A DNA stretch of 64,000 bases, taken from Magnolia sinica. Lineage: Eukaryota > Streptophyta > Magnoliopsida > Magnoliales > Magnoliaceae. Position 1 is the stretch's first letter. Every line of letters begins with the position of its first letter. The stretch lies in the NCBI RefSeq assembly GCF_029962835.1, contig NC_080586.1, positions 64,302,001-64,366,000 of the forward strand. The letters are read 5' to 3'. The notes below the pieces were generated by a model, which was given only the letters and a program-made list of their open reading frames with translations, was not told where the DNA came from and did not search any database. The translations under genes were made by a program, and so were the position numbers. Positions 12,502 through 25,154 of this stretch are shown one piece after another.

Positions 12502-13496
12502 GGCCCACTGTATATGGCCCATGCACCAGAAATTTCTAAGTTGGAAACAGCCTAACTCTTTAAGAAAATAAAGCAACAGTCTACATATAGCAAAGAAAGG
12601 TAAAATTATTCTATAGCTAGGATCTACCTAAGGAGCTCTTGTGCATGGCCATCCAGGATGAGGACCATCATATCAATAGTTTAGACGACTTAAGCATGGG
12701 CACCATTTTTACAAACTAAAAATCCAAGCGTTTTGTACACTCTCAACCTGAGCATTGTCTATACATAAATACATGACAACAAAAATGAAAACTATAATTC
12801 TACCATCACATTGCTGAAAGAGCGGTTAGGTTTTGAATAGCAAGAGACTAGAAAGATGGAGTAATTTGATCCACAGATTTATGGAGTGCCAAAAGAGGAG
12901 CTGGGTTTCGTAGGAAACAGGGAGATGGGTAGTGTTCCTCATAGACAACCCTAGTTTCCTACACCAGGCAGGGAAGGTGTTTATGGATATGATCATGGGC
13001 CTCACTCTGGAGTCTACAATATATTTCAGCTGCCACATTACCTCGTCAAGGACCAAGGTCATTGATGTCAAATCGGCATGATTATCCATATTAGGCTTAT
13101 CAGTCCCCGTTACTGAGGATGTATACCTTCCACACATAGATGATTCAAAGAACATGAGAGGGTTGAGATCGAGAACTATTTTACTTAGGGTGGCTTTTGT
13201 GAGGGGTATATTTATAGGGAAACATTTGGGGCATTTGAAACTAGGTAGACATAGTAGAACTGTAGAGATTATAATTGCACATAGCATGCAACGAAGCAAC
13301 AATAGATTCAGGTGTAGGAGCAAGGAAGACAAGTTTGTTTCAATTGGTTATCAAGTATAAAAGGCTAGGAAGCCGGAGCAGGAGTGATAGTGCGAAACAT
13401 GGTTTGAAGAGGGAGCATCACTTGGCTACAAGGATCTTGCAACTAAGGTCAAGATTCACGAGAAATTTTTTGCCAAATATCCCCTCATTTCAAATG
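12502..13496. other. Unassigned stretch with a 168-codon minus-strand ORF (12826-13332)
   Basis: The minus-strand ORF has a Leu-rich start and a segment DEVMWQLKYIVDSRVRP followed by TFPAWCRKLGLSM; I recognise no family in it. The opposite strand also has open frames, so chance is possible. It lies between a MITE and an RTE LINE tail, so a decayed transposon gene is as likely as a host gene. Confidence 0.25.
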
Positions 13497-13982
13497 CCCC
13501 AAAAGTTCCCCAAATTTTATATGATGACTATAAGACCAACCAGGCTTTATGGGACAGAATGTTGGGCAATTAAGGAACAACAACACGTTAATAGGATGAG
13601 TGTAGCTAAAAGGAGGATTTTGAGATGGATGAGTGTAGTTAAAAGGAGGATTTTGAGATGGATGAGTAGCTAGACGAGGAAGGATCAATTTAGAAATTAT
13701 TGCAATTGAGGGAACTTAGGAGTCGCATCAATAGGTAATAAGATGAGCAAAGTAGACTTAGATGATTTGACAATGTGCAACAGAGAATAAGAACTGCATC
13801 AGTTGGAAGGAATGAGTTAGTTCAAGTTGAAGATTCTAAACAGGCAGGGAGAATTCCCAAAATGAGATGGGTGGAGGTAGTAAGAAAAGGCTTGATGACC
13901 TATGGTTTAACTTAGGACATGGTCCTTGATAAAGAGGAATGACAAAACAGGATTCGTGTAACCGACACCAATTAGTTAGGAT
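13497..13982 (+). pseudogene. RTE-clade LINE 3' fragment
   Basis: Reads TIRPTRLYGTECWAIKEQQ then MSVAKRRILRWMS, the conserved segment after the RTE reverse transcriptase, then a degraded GNLGVASIGNKM. A 33-bp unit (tgagtgtag(c/t)taaaaggagg...) is tandemly duplicated near 13601-13666. The 3' tail is split by the MITE at 13983-14542 and resumes as aaggcttatttgg at 14551. Confidence 0.75.
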
Positions 13983-14542
13983 CAATGTTTTAAATAGAAA
14001 ATAGCATGTAGTGTAGCATGCACCCCTTTGAAGCGTGAGGCGTAAGCTACATGCTACTTCTAGATTTTTAATCAAGGTTGTGCTTGGTTGCACCAATTCC
14101 ATGATATTCCACATGAAATTAGACTGATTAATAATGGAATTTAGCAAAATTTCATGACATTTGGTGCAACCAAAAGCAACCTAAAGTAATAAGAAAGGGT
14201 AATGATTAAGTATGAAGGTAAAGAGAGCAACAAAACTAATTTAATATTGTTACTTATATTATTTTACCAAAAGCATTTGGAAAGGTTAACTAATTTTAAT
14301 TGAAAGTAGAAAAATGTAACAAATCATTGAAAACATTCATTGATTTTGGGTTGTAGTGAAAATTAATGTGTGAGCTACATAGCATGTAGCATAGTCTATG
14401 TAGCGTGTAACATAGGCGAATTATCATGTAGCATAAGCTACACATGACTTAAAGCTATTTTCATAAGATACGTAGCATTAAGGCTAAGCTACAAAATGTA
14501 GCGCAAGCTATACACTACATAATGTGGCTATTTAAAACACTA
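13983..14542 (-). mobile_element. hAT MITE family A, copy 3, inserted in the RTE tail (perfect TSD)
   Basis: Inverted relative to copies 1 and 2. Starts caatgttttaaatag, ends ctatttaaaacacta; flanked by gttaggat at 13975-13982 and 14543-14550. The duplicated bases belong to the 3' tail of the RTE LINE, so the MITE is younger than the LINE. Confidence 0.9.
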
Positions 14543-14550
14543 GTTAGGAT

Positions 14551-15336
14551 AAGGCTTATTTGGTGATTATGAAGATATATCTTAATTAAAGGTGATTAGG
14601 GAACAAAAATGCCACCTAAGATAAGTTAAATGGTCAAAAGGGGGTCAAAATCATGGGAAATCATATAAAAAGGGTATCGAGCGGGTGGAAATTGAATTTC
14701 CACATGTCTAAAACCCCTCAACATACAAACTCAAGGAGGAGGAAATCCAAATTTGCACCCCCAAAATTTTCATAAATTAAAAAATAAAATTGGGCATGGA
14801 AATTGGAGTGTGGAAATCGAATTTCCTCGGGTATAAAACCCCTCAACATGCAATTTTTAAATGATTTTTTTTCTTTTTTTTCTTTTGAGATGCAAAAGAA
14901 AATGTATAGTATTTTTTGGACATGCATATAAATTATACGTAAAATTGTTGAGTATACACAACCCATACAATAGGTGTATAAGGAGTTTTAGTAGTAGTCG
15001 GACTTTATCCTTAAATTTCCTTAAATCTTTTAATGCAAGCTGCAATAGTTTAGGAGTTTTTTTTGTTTTTTTTTTTTAAAATTTTATTTTTTATAATGTA
15101 TGGAGGCTTTTAACCTCGGCTTGATTTTTAAAAAGACCCCAATTATGGAAAGATTATTGGACTTTTGAATGAATAAAATTGGATTGTCTTGTTTCCTGTA
15201 AATTGTAATAGGATTCAAAACTTTGAAGAGCAATTCTTCTAGATCCCCTATGGCTTTACTCCTTAGGGTTCTTTTTGGAGTGGTTCCGCATATTTAACAT
15301 TATTTGTTGTCATTTCTTGATGATCACCTAGTGGAG
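14551..15336. other. Stretch without gene
   Basis: Contains two related segments (gtggaaattgaatttccac near 14688 and gtggaaatcgaatttcctc near 14810), a poly-T tract (15058-15077) and AT-rich sequence. No coding signal. Confidence 0.35.
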
Positions 15337-16224
15337 AGACAAGTGGGTTTCCAATTATTGTAGGATTGCACCAAGGGTCACAACATTGAGCTCTTATCTT
15401 TTCACATTGGTTATGGACTAGTTAGCAATGCATTTGTAGGAAGAGATCCCATGGTGTAGGTTGTTTGCAGATGACATAGTTTTGCTTAACAAAACGAGTG
15501 AGAAGGGTGTGGACACAAAGCTAGATTAATGGAGGGGTGCTTTAAAATCTAAAGGATTTAAAATTAGTCAAGGAAAAAGAGAGTGTATGAGTACAATTTT
15601 AGTAACAATAAAAGTGCAAACAAGGAATAAGTTATGATTGTTAACCAAGAAGTTTCCCAAAATGACCACTTTCAATATCTTGGGTCGATAATTCATGAGA
15701 GTGGAGAGATTGAGAAGGACATTGCCCATAGAATTCAAGCTGGGTCGAAGAAATGGAGATGTGCCTCTGGAGTTTTATGTGATCGTCTCGTACCACTAAA
15801 ACTTAAAGGAAAATTTGAAGGATTGCTATAAGCGCAGCCATGCTTTGTGGGAAAGAATATTGGGCAGTTAAGGGATGTGGCGCAAGAACAAAAAGGATAG
15901 AATTTGATGCGAATGCATTCAAGGGAATTTAGGAGTAGCACCAATTGGTAATAAGATGAGGAAAAGTAGACTTGGATGGTTTGGTCATATGCAAAGGAGA
16001 CCAAAAACTGCACCGGTTAGGAGTGAGTTGGTAAAAGTTGAAGACTCTAAAAGGGTAAGGGGAAGGCCCAAAAGGACATGGATGGAGATGGTAAGAAAAG
16101 ACTTGATGACCTATGGTTTGACTGACGTTATGGCCTTTGAATCTTGATAGAGTGGAATGGCAGAACATGATTCATGTAGACTACCCTAATTAATTGGGAC
16201 AAGGCTTTGATGATGATGATTGGA
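15337..16224 (+). pseudogene. RTE-clade LINE: reverse-transcriptase end through 3' tail
   Basis: Reads GLHQGS, then the catalytic box as PW.RLFADDIVLLN (about 15448-15490), then HFQYLGSIIHESGEIEKDIA, WRCASGVLCDRLVPLKLKGK, MRKSRLGWFGHMQRRP and RPKRTWMEMVRKDLMTYGL: the ordered blocks of plant RTE elements. It ends in tgatgatgatgatt, the simple-repeat tail usual for this clade. Several frameshifts and stops; 5'-truncated. Confidence 0.85.
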
Positions 16225-16228
16225 GCTC

Positions 16229-16273
16229 TTTTTCTTCTTCTTCTTCTTCTTCTTCTTCTTCTTCTTCTTCTTT
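16229..16273. repeat. (CTT)n microsatellite
   Basis: About 13 uninterrupted ctt units, just after the RTE tail. Confidence 0.95.
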
Positions 16274-16905
16274 TTAATTTTTTTTAATTTTTTTTTAAAA
16301 TTTTAACCTGAAGGGTGACCATTGGATCAATTGAAGACATATAAGAGTGTCTAGAGATGGAATCAATCATAAAAAAATGGTAAAAATTTTAATCTACACA
16401 AGTCAAAAGTTCAATTTTATCTTTCATGCTTCATTACATACTCACCTTCAACATCCAAATCATCTTCATCTACATCTTTTCCACATCCATCCCACATCAC
16501 TATTCTAGTGTTTATAGCTTAAAATTTTCATTCTCAGCTCTTGCTTACGCAAATCTAAACCAGAAACATCTCAAATTTTAATGCTACTGACCGTAGCTTG
16601 CATATCAAAGCTACATAACTATAGAACAAAAAAAAAGCAATGGCCAGGACATTAACTTTGCAAACCACAAATGCAATGAAAATGAGGAAAGCTAGAATGT
16701 AGAGCCCAAGATGTGGGAGATCAGGCAATAATCATAGATAAGATAGTCAAGTTTAAACAAGATAGCCAAGCAGCTGATCATGCAAAATAAGGCTTTGAAT
16801 GAAAGAGGCGAGGAAAAGGAAAGAGGAGAACTATATAAAGATCTCCTTGTACAAGAAAAATGCACAGAATAAAATAAAGAACCAAAACTTTATAATACAT
16901 ACAAT
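16274..16905. other. Stretch without recognised exon
   Basis: This would be intron 2 or downstream DNA of the reductase gene on the minus strand. I looked for its next exon (start of the region usually reading DPAVKGT) and did not see it. Confidence 0.35.
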
Positions 16906-17279
16906 AGCTTTGCTAAGCTCACACGCGTGTATAATAAAGCTCATGTACACGCCACACATGTGCCATCATGACACAATCAATCCAAGATCCAATCCATCTA
17001 TCAGAACAGCCCCACTATCTTGATGCCCTAACCCAAGAATCAGGTTGATCCACTGGTCAGGTGGGCCATAGTTTGCAAACTAAATGTACGGCTCAGAAAA
17101 ACTTGGCTGAAGTTTTCTAACCAATCCACCTGTTTCCAATATTAGGCCCACATGCTGATTGGGCCATATTTTTTTTTTTTGGTAAAACATGTGCAAGATC
17201 TCACAGCATTTGTGCCATGCAGGCAAATGTGCTGCAGGTTCACGAGCTTTATTGAACGCATGCGCACTTAGCAAAGCTC
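16906..17279 (+). mobile_element. Mutator-type MITE family C, copy 1
   Basis: Terminal inverted repeats agctttgctaagctcacacg / gcgcacttagcaaagct. Interior shares gatgccctaacccaagaatc and gttgatccactggtcaggtgg with 58475-58993, where a 9-bp target duplication supports the Mutator class. No clean duplication around this copy. It sits 72 bp beyond the end of reductase exon 2. Confidence 0.7.
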
Positions 17280-17350
17280 CATTTCAAAAACTAAAATTTA
17301 TAGTAACCGTTTGAATGAGGCTATCAGAAAGGAAATAATATGGGGCAAAC

Positions 17351-17519
17351 CTGCGGAACCATGACATTATGATAAAATGGGGATGCTGTATGGAAAACCC
17401 CTTACGCCCATCGACCACAGCATCAAAGGCTCCCTCTTCCAACAAGTTTGCTTTGAACAAATGAAGTCTTTCTTTGGCTCCATCCAGGGCAAGCAAGTGT
17501 CCTATCTTCTTGGGACCAT
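17351..17519 (-). pseudogene. Reductase gene A, exon 2 (CCR/PAR-like), one frameshift
   Basis: Follows acceptor tcattgcag and joins exon 1 (25852-25969) to give [20 protein letters not shown], then [16 protein letters not shown] and AVVDG, the hallmark second exon of the cinnamoyl-CoA reductase / phenylacetaldehyde reductase group of NADPH-dependent extended short-chain dehydrogenases. After AVVDG the frame slips by one base in a run aaggggtttt (complement of about 17388-17397). The shifted frame continues [10 protein letters not shown], the family's usual sequence, up to a donor cag|gtttgc at the usual family junction. The slip could be a real pseudogene mutation or a homopolymer error. Splice phases match exon 1. 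Later exons are not visible in 1-17350: they are lost or beyond the window. Confidence 0.88.
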
Positions 17520-19467
17520 CTGCAATGACGTATGCTTGGATTTAATAAATAAACAAGAACGAGGTTAACATCTTAAATATGTTGAAAGATAAAATTGACA
17601 TGAACATTTATTCTGTGATAGATGTTTGTCTGGACTCATCATTGAATTTGCACTAGAACAATTAGATGACAACTTGTTTGCCCGAACAATGGGGAGTGGG
17701 GACCAAAGTTGACATTCAATATCAATGCATAAGAGAGTTCTAGAACTTGACACTGAATCTATCACAATTCACAAACTATAAACAGAGCAGCTAACTAACC
17801 TGTCATGTATTGCACAAATGGAGATGTATCGGGCACAATGGATGATACATCTCCATATCAGCACAACCTGAGACACGATATGTGGGTATATCGCTGTCTC
17901 CGGTATATTCACATGCATCTCAGCATAGATGCAACCTCATCAGCTACTACAGCCTGTACCAGGTCTGATCAACATTGTCAAACTCGTGTGTTTTGAGATA
18001 TCATTCATACAGCCATATCGTATCGCACACCACACGATTTGAATTGTAAGTTCATATGGCAAATCTCAAAAAATCGTAACCAAATCGTATCAAATCATAC
18101 AAATCATACAAATCATAAGATATATGTGAACTGAATAAATGGGGCACAAATTTACATAAAAATTCAATTTTCATTTTTATACATTTTTTCTTGTTTTTTC
18201 CTTTGCTTTTAAAACATGTAAAAGGGCTCCCCTATTAGAAATCCTCACTTTCGTCTTTTGAGAGAGGGAGAGAGAGAGGAGCTTTGGAATTTTGATTTTC
18301 CAAAATCTAACAAAAAGACATCACATTATCTTTTCTTTGGTCAATAGAATCAAAAGCCACTTTTCCAATGTGATTCTACACACAGAAGGGTAAATTATTG
18401 AAGAACTCTTGTATGTTTTTAAGGCAGGTTCTTGGACGCAAAGAATGAAGGAAAGACAAGAATCCTTTAGTATTATCATGATATGTATTCCTTATACAAG
18501 TTCTCAATTGCCAATATCATGACATGTATTACTTCTCTTGCTGCCCACTGATGTGAAATGGATGATTGATGAGTTCTTAACTTCTTGTTTTTCCTGATTT
18601 TATGTTCTTCCAATTTATTTTTTTTCCAATATTTTAAGAAAATCAGAAAAAAAATTAAAAAAAATCTTACAATTTGTGATAAGATCTGTGATTCAACATG
18701 AATCAAGCCCTGTTACAACTTGCAACATAATAATGATTTTGACACCATTGGGTCCAATATGCACTTGACTTGGGCCAAGACGCTTAAATGCATTGTTATT
18801 TCCATTTTCACCTTTTTCACCTTTTCTTATTTTTATTCATTTTGAGCTGACATTCAATTACAAAAAAATGTGACACAACACATAAGAGATTCTAGGAATT
18901 TACATAGAATATATCACAGAATATAAAAAGAGCAGCCACGTAACAGTCCTATCTTAAACAATGTTGCCCGGAATCCAACAAGCCAAACCTCAGTTTATCT
19001 GTCTTTTTTTCTTTTTTCTTTTTTTTCTTTTCTTTTTCTGAAAGACAGCCTCAGTTTGTCTTTCTAGTTCATATAGTGATTAGCAGCAACAAGATGGCCT
19101 TCCAAATCTATGAGGAAACCAATTCCCTCATAGATGTGATTGGTATTCCCTCCGTTATCAGTCCCAAAACGAATTATTAAATAAAAAAAGAATGCTGTTA
19201 CATTCTACCAGCAAACATGAAAAGCATGCCTCATACAGCTGCAAGACAAGCTATACAACAACAAACATGCCAGATTTCTCCAGGAGAGATTCCAAAGATG
19301 ATATAGTACAAGTCAAGAACAACTTCACGGATGGTCAGAATTGAATGAAATTGGACTGAAAAGTTTGATTTAGGGCAAAACAGCCAAAATGCGTGCTATA
19401 GCTTCCAACGCCATTGAGTAACATCAGTTTTTTTCCTCGTTTATAGGGATTTTATCTCCTTTTGAAT

Positions 19468-20720
19468 TGATGCGGGCTGAAGTGGGCCCAAAATCCATGG
19501 GCCAAGCTCAAGCTCCACAGCTGGCCCATCAATAAGGAGGCCCAAGCCTCTATGCAAAATCAATCAGCCAACCATGCAATAAAATCACATTAGATGTCTC
19601 GTATCCATTAAGCATCTTTCTTATTTACTCTTCCATGTTTTGCAATAAGTTATCAGTTGTCAATGACAACCTACCTTCTTCGCATGTCTAAAAAGGTTAT
19701 TTAAGGGCCTGGCATAAGTAGTATGAAGGCACATTACAAGTGAATAAAAATTCTAGTTAATTGCTTCTACTTTGTTTGTGATTCTTATGCTTAGATTGGA
19801 GATGCCTATGTTTAGGTGGATCCTTCCCATCAGCAAGTCTTGCCAGATTGGTATCAGAGCAAGTCTAAAGGCTGGATTGAAGTCCTAGATCAACAAGCTA
19901 AATATTCTGCTTCCAGGTTCTTTAATCATAAAAATCTGCATCTTTTCCTTTATTCTCTTCATTGCATCTAGTCATCCTACCCCCATTCACTTTTTCTTTT
20001 TCTTTTTTTTACAAAAACCAAATGTCCAATTGACAAGGAAAGACTCTGCCGAAATTTTGGCAACCATCTACCCTCCCAATACCCAGCCTACTAACAATCC
20101 AAAATCCAGCCCCTATTCCAGTTCAAATCCAGCCCTATTCCAATCCAAATCCAGGCCTATCCTAGCCCATTAAAAGCCCCAAAATCCAACCCATTATTAG
20201 TACAAATCTAGCCCTTGTTTCAATCCATTAAAGCCTAGAATCTCATCTCATTAACAGTTTTGTTTTAAACCAGAAACCACCCTATATTTTATCCATTACT
20301 TTGTCGACGTCGCTACCTAATATGATATTTACTCATAGTGGTCACATCTATCGAGGGAGGCTTATTAATCAACATTGAAACAATTGCATCATTGAGCTAT
20401 TCGCAAGGGTTGTCAACGCCGCTATTAACCATCTATGTGGAGAACAACATGGAGAGCAACCTGATTCCATCAAAAACCCCGATGGTAACCCAAAACTGCA
20501 ACCAGAGTTCTAGCCATAACCTTCAGCAACTCAAAATGGTATTGGTCCTCAATAGTCTGTTTATGACTTTGTGTAACAGTTCTTTGCAGGGAAAACCCGT
20601 GACGCCTCGATAGAGATGCTCGAGAAAGACGATATCACCAAGAAAGTACGAGTTAAAGTTCCAAACTTCACGGGTCAACTTGATGCAAAGGCTTTTGTTG
20701 ACTGGATTACAACGGCATCC
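19468..20720 (+). mobile_element. Ty3/gypsy fossil: 5' LTR, primer site and start of gag
   Basis: LTR about 19468-19845 (tgatgcggg...cttgcca, with a TATA-like ttatttaagg near 19697), primer-binding site tggtatcagagc at 19849-19860, leader, then a gag-like segment near 20640-20720 reading RVKVPNFTGQLDAKAFVDWI, typical of plant gypsy gag. Broken and truncated: only the 5' end remains and no pol follows. Old. Confidence 0.7.
19849..19860 (+). other. Primer-binding site, exact
   Basis: tggtatcagagc, complementary to plant initiator tRNA-Met, four bases after the LTR end. Confidence 0.85.
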
Positions 20721-21104
20721 AACAAGTAGCCTTTGTCAAGGTCAAGCTAAAGGGCCTAGTTCTAGACCCATTTAATGATGATGACCTTGGCACACCATCT
20801 ACGATTTGATCGGGCCCTCTAAACTTTTCATCTGACCACTTCCTGGCCCTTAGTGGGAGTGGTATGATCCCGACTTGACAACAAATGATGCAAATGGCCC
20901 AATTATGGGCCATTTTGTCTCATCAAATGTGACCAATGGCACCACCAATGTAGGCCTCGACATAAGGCGTACCCTTCCTACAAGTGCTCCTTCCCAACCA
21001 GTTGATGGACCATGTGAGGCTTCCCATCCTCAAGGTTGAACGAGTTGTTTTAGCACGAAGAATGACAACAATGTTGACCTAATTTACAACCCACCAGATC
21101 CATC

Positions 21105-21289
21105 AGACCCCTCCATGTAGCTTTCACAAGGAAATACTCCTTGGATGTTATTAAGGAATGGAGCAATCCTCTTGTAGGGTATTTCATTGGAAAGAAACCT
21201 TACTTCTAAATTGTTAAAAATGTCATTGAGAAGGCTTGGAAAGTGCCTAGTGGGGTTGAGATCCACTCCTTAGAGGACCTTAATAAATG
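21105..21289 (+). pseudogene. LINE ORF1-like fragment (DUF4283)
   Basis: Reads IKEWSNPLVGYFIGKKPYF then VIEKAWKVPSGVEIHSLED with a stop between, matching the W..LVGY..GKkP....v...kaW pattern of DUF4283, common in plant LINE ORF1-type proteins. It abuts copia integrase sequence directly, so the junction is a rearrangement. Confidence 0.5.
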
Positions 21290-24200
21290 ACTTCTCGAGA
21301 TACACTAAGGTATACCTACTAAGAAGTAAAGATGAAACATTGGATTTCTTTATCAAGTATAAGACATAAGTTGAAAAGCAGTTAAATAAGAAAATCAAGA
21401 GAATTAAAACAGATAGGGGAGGTGAATATGAATCCTTACGGTTTAAGGAATTCTGTGAAAATAATACATTATACATGAAACCACTACCCCTTATACACCT
21501 AAACAAAATGGTATAGCAGAATGGAAAAATAGAACTTTGAAAGAAATGATGAATGTAATGTTAAACAGTTCTGGTTTACCCTCAAACATGTGGGAAGAAG
21601 CCATTCTTTCTGCTTGTCACATCTTGAATAGAATACCTTATAAAGTTACAGGTAAGATACCATATGAACTATAAAAGAAACATCCTACTAGCTATAAATA
21701 CCTTAAAGTATGGTCGTGCTTAGCAAAAGTAGGGTTATCGGAAACTACGAAAAGAAAATTAGGTTCAAAAACAACAGGCTGCATATTTATAGGATACGTA
21801 GAAAATAGTGCAGCCTACGGATTCTTAGTTTTGACATCGAAGTATAACATCCTAAACCGTAACATTATTATTGAGGCAAAAGATGCAAATTCTTTGAGAA
21901 TGTTTTCCAATGAAAGTTGCATCTAAAGAAATTAAAAATAATGATGCTTCAAGTATTAACTCAAGTAGTAAGACTGTAAAAAGAAAAAACGTAGACGAAA
22001 TAAAACTAAGGAGTATAAAGGTTAGAAAAAAAAAAAAAAAAAACTATCCTAGGAGATAGATTCTATACTTTTCTCATTGAGAATGATCCTTTAACCTATA
22101 CATAAGCTATCAATTCATCTGATACATCCTTTTGGAAAGAAGTTATAAATGATAAATGAGAATCTATTTTGTCTAATAAAACTTGGGAATTAGTAGACCT
22201 GCCACCACGGAATAAGACAATAGGATATATATGGATTTTTAGGAAAAAGTTAAAACCTGGTGGTACCACTGACAAGTTTGAAGCTACATTAGTGGGAGTT
22301 TCGAATAGAAGGAAGGGATAAAATACTTTGATACGTATTCTCCTATAGCTAGGATCTCTTCTATCAGAGTCGTTATAACCATGGCCTCTATATACAAATT
22401 TCTTGTACATCAAATTGATGTCAAGATAGCTTCTTCTTTTTTAATGGGGATTTAGTAGAAGAAATATACATGGATCAACTTAAGGGTTACAAAATTGAAG
22501 GTCAAGAAAACAAAGTATGTAGATTAATCAAATCCTTATATGGCTTAAAACAAGCTCCTAAACAGTGGCATGAGAAATTCGACAGTGTTTTGAAATCTAA
22601 TGGATATAAAATAAATGACGCAGACAGATGTATATATAGTAAATTCATAGGTAATGAAGGAGTGATTATTTGTATGTAGATGACATGCTCATTTTTTAAA
22701 CAAGTCTTAGATGATTAATTCTACTAAAAAATTCTTGTCATCACATTTTGATATGAAAGATCTAAGCGAGGTCAATGTGATTCTTGGAATAAAAGCAATT
22801 AAAAAATATGATGGTTTTATTCTATCTTAATTTCATTACATTGAGAAAGTGTTAAAAGGTTTTAATCACTTTGATAGCATATTTGTTAGCACTCATTATG
22901 ACTATTTCATACATCTAAAGAAAAACACAAGTGAGAGTGTATCATAACTTGAATATTCTAGAATCATTGTTAGCCTAATGTACTTAATGAATTGCACAAG
23001 GCTTGATATAACTTATGCAGTAAATAGATTGAGAAGATATACTCATAACCCTAATCATGATCATTCAACTACTTTATCTAGAATATTGAGGTATTTGAAA
23101 GGTACAATCACATATAGTATACATTACATTGGTTTTCCCGCTATATTGGAAGGATATAACTATGCTAACAGGATTACAGATTCAGATTAAACAAAATCCA
23201 CAAGTGGATATATTCTCATTTTGGGTGGAGTAGTTGTCTCCAGGAAATCCACCAAACAAACTTGTATTGCTCGGTCCAATATAGAATCTGAGTTCGTTGC
23301 TTAAGAAAAGGCTGCAACAAAAATAGAATGGAATAGAAATCTATTGGTTGATATACCTTTGTGGCCAAAACTTGTTTCAACTATATCTTTGCATTGCAAT
23401 TATCAAGCTACTATAGCAAACAATGGCTAATAATAAGATCTATAATGGCAAAAATAAGCATATTTGACTTCGGCATAACATAGTAAGACATTTACTACAT
23501 GGAGTAATAACCATTGATTGTGTGAGATCAGAGAGGAACTTGGTAGATCCTCTGACTAAAGGATTTAATAAACAACTAGTCGTAGATACATCGAAGGGAA
23601 TGGGGCTGAATCCAATATCATGAGCTACTAGTGTTAGTAACCCAGCCTATACAAATAGAGATCCCATGCGATAGGTTTCAAATGGGTAAAGAACAAAACA
23701 CTAGGAGACATTTAGCATTGCGATAAGAAAGCCCCTTTTATGGTGTAGGCAACGTAAGCGACAATTAGTAAGGTTGAGTCTCGAACTTTTAATAAATCCA
23801 TATGTCATATACTAGTTGGTGGTGTATTCAGTTGTTGCGTAAACTTATGGAATTCACCTATACTAGTGTGGAGGTGAGGCCGCTTGCTATGAGAACTTGG
23901 ATGAATTTTCTAAAGCACTAGTGAAATCCAGGTAAAGGTGCATGGCCAAAAAGCATCAAACCACATAACCATCTGTATCGGAACAATTGTGTGAGTGACA
24001 TGTGTAGTTATTTTACATTAATAGGAATCAGGTTTAAGATTGTCTGTCACCTAACTCCTGTGAACCTACCTTATCTATTCTAAGTATCGATTCAAGTCTA
24101 TTAAACATCAATATAATGCACAATTATTCAGGTTTAACTTGAAAGTCTTTATTTTGAAACATGTGGAGGATTATTGTAATTTGGTGTTTCGAAAAAAAAT

Positions 24201-25078
24201 CTCCTACAAATTTTAAAAAAAAACAACAAAGGCATTTTGTCTTGTTGTAGTGTGGGTTTAGTTCCACATCAGACAGATAATGAGAAAAACTTGGGTTTAT
24301 AAGAAGAGGATTTTGAATAGGGCTTAGGCTTCTTTCAGGAGGCATGTGAATTTGGTTGTTTGGGGAGGCTATGCCAACAACCCCAATCTATGCCATGAAC
24401 TACACCCGCGCACACGCTGAGCCAAGCCGAGCCGTAGCCGTAGATGTGGGGCGGTGTGGTGCAATGTGGTCTGGTGACTATGCGCACATGAGTATACTTG
24501 CAAGCTTAAAAGTTTTTTTGTTGCCTTTTGAAATTTCGGTTAATCAGAACGGGTCATTTATTTTGAATTTCCGAACAGAGCCGAAAAAAGAAAGGTTTTT
24601 CTTTTTCAAAAAACATAACAGCCAGGACTGCCGGGGTGTGTACACACCCATTCGAGGCAACCTTTGAAGTCTATATAAGGAACTTCTCTGGTTCCGAATT
24701 TAATATCAATTCAATCTTTCGTCTCTCTTTCTTAAATCAAATCTCTGCAACGATTTCTTTCCGTTCATCTGATTTAGTCTTCGGGTTAGACATACAAAGA
24801 CGGTTCGGGTCTTTGTACATCGAGTGCGCCGGTGTGACGAGACAACATTCGAGGGTATCCTGGAGGTTGATTATCCAGTATTCCTATTGCACTATGGACA
24901 TCATCCAAAGGAGGGCAAATCAATTTCAACCCAAGTGACTGTCACCGCGCATTGAATCAAATAAGTTTTCTAAATTATTCCTCAATCAAATTTCTAATTT
25001 TTTTTTAATTTCTTTTTACAATTATTTTTAAATTCTGAATTTCCATAATTAAGAATTTACATATCCAAAATTCCTACA
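21285..25078 (+). mobile_element. Ty1/copia fossil: integrase, reverse transcriptase, RNase H, 3' LTR
   Basis: In order: integrase (about 21285-21900; SRYTKVYLLRSKDET, TDRGGEYESL, PYTPKQNGIAEWKNRT), reverse transcriptase (about 22130-22960; VCRLIKSLYGLKQAPKQWHE, then YVDDM), RNase H (about 23190-23620; STSGYI, ending DPLTKG), then about 500 bp and a 3' LTR. The gag, protease and 5' LTR are absent; the left end joins a LINE scrap. Roughly ten or more breaks, so old and dead. Its tree position within copia would need comparison. Confidence 0.85.
24172..25078 (+). repeat. Copia 3' LTR
   Basis: Begins after a purine-rich tract (gtggagga) and ends ...aaattcctaca. Holds a TATA-like tctatataagg near 24670 followed by a pyrimidine-rich segment, as in plant copia LTRs. 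No 5' partner in the window, so age by LTR comparison is not possible here. Confidence 0.65.
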
Positions 25079-25154
25079 GTGCCAACCCTCCTTGCCCCAA
25101 GAAAGATGAGAGCTCATGTATGTGTGTGGATAGCCGGGCTATTAATAAAACATT

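Noticed and set aside
12826-13332. 168-codon minus-strand ORF as a host gene
   Set aside because: No recognisable domain, competing open frames on the other strand and a transposon-dense setting; listed only as unassigned.
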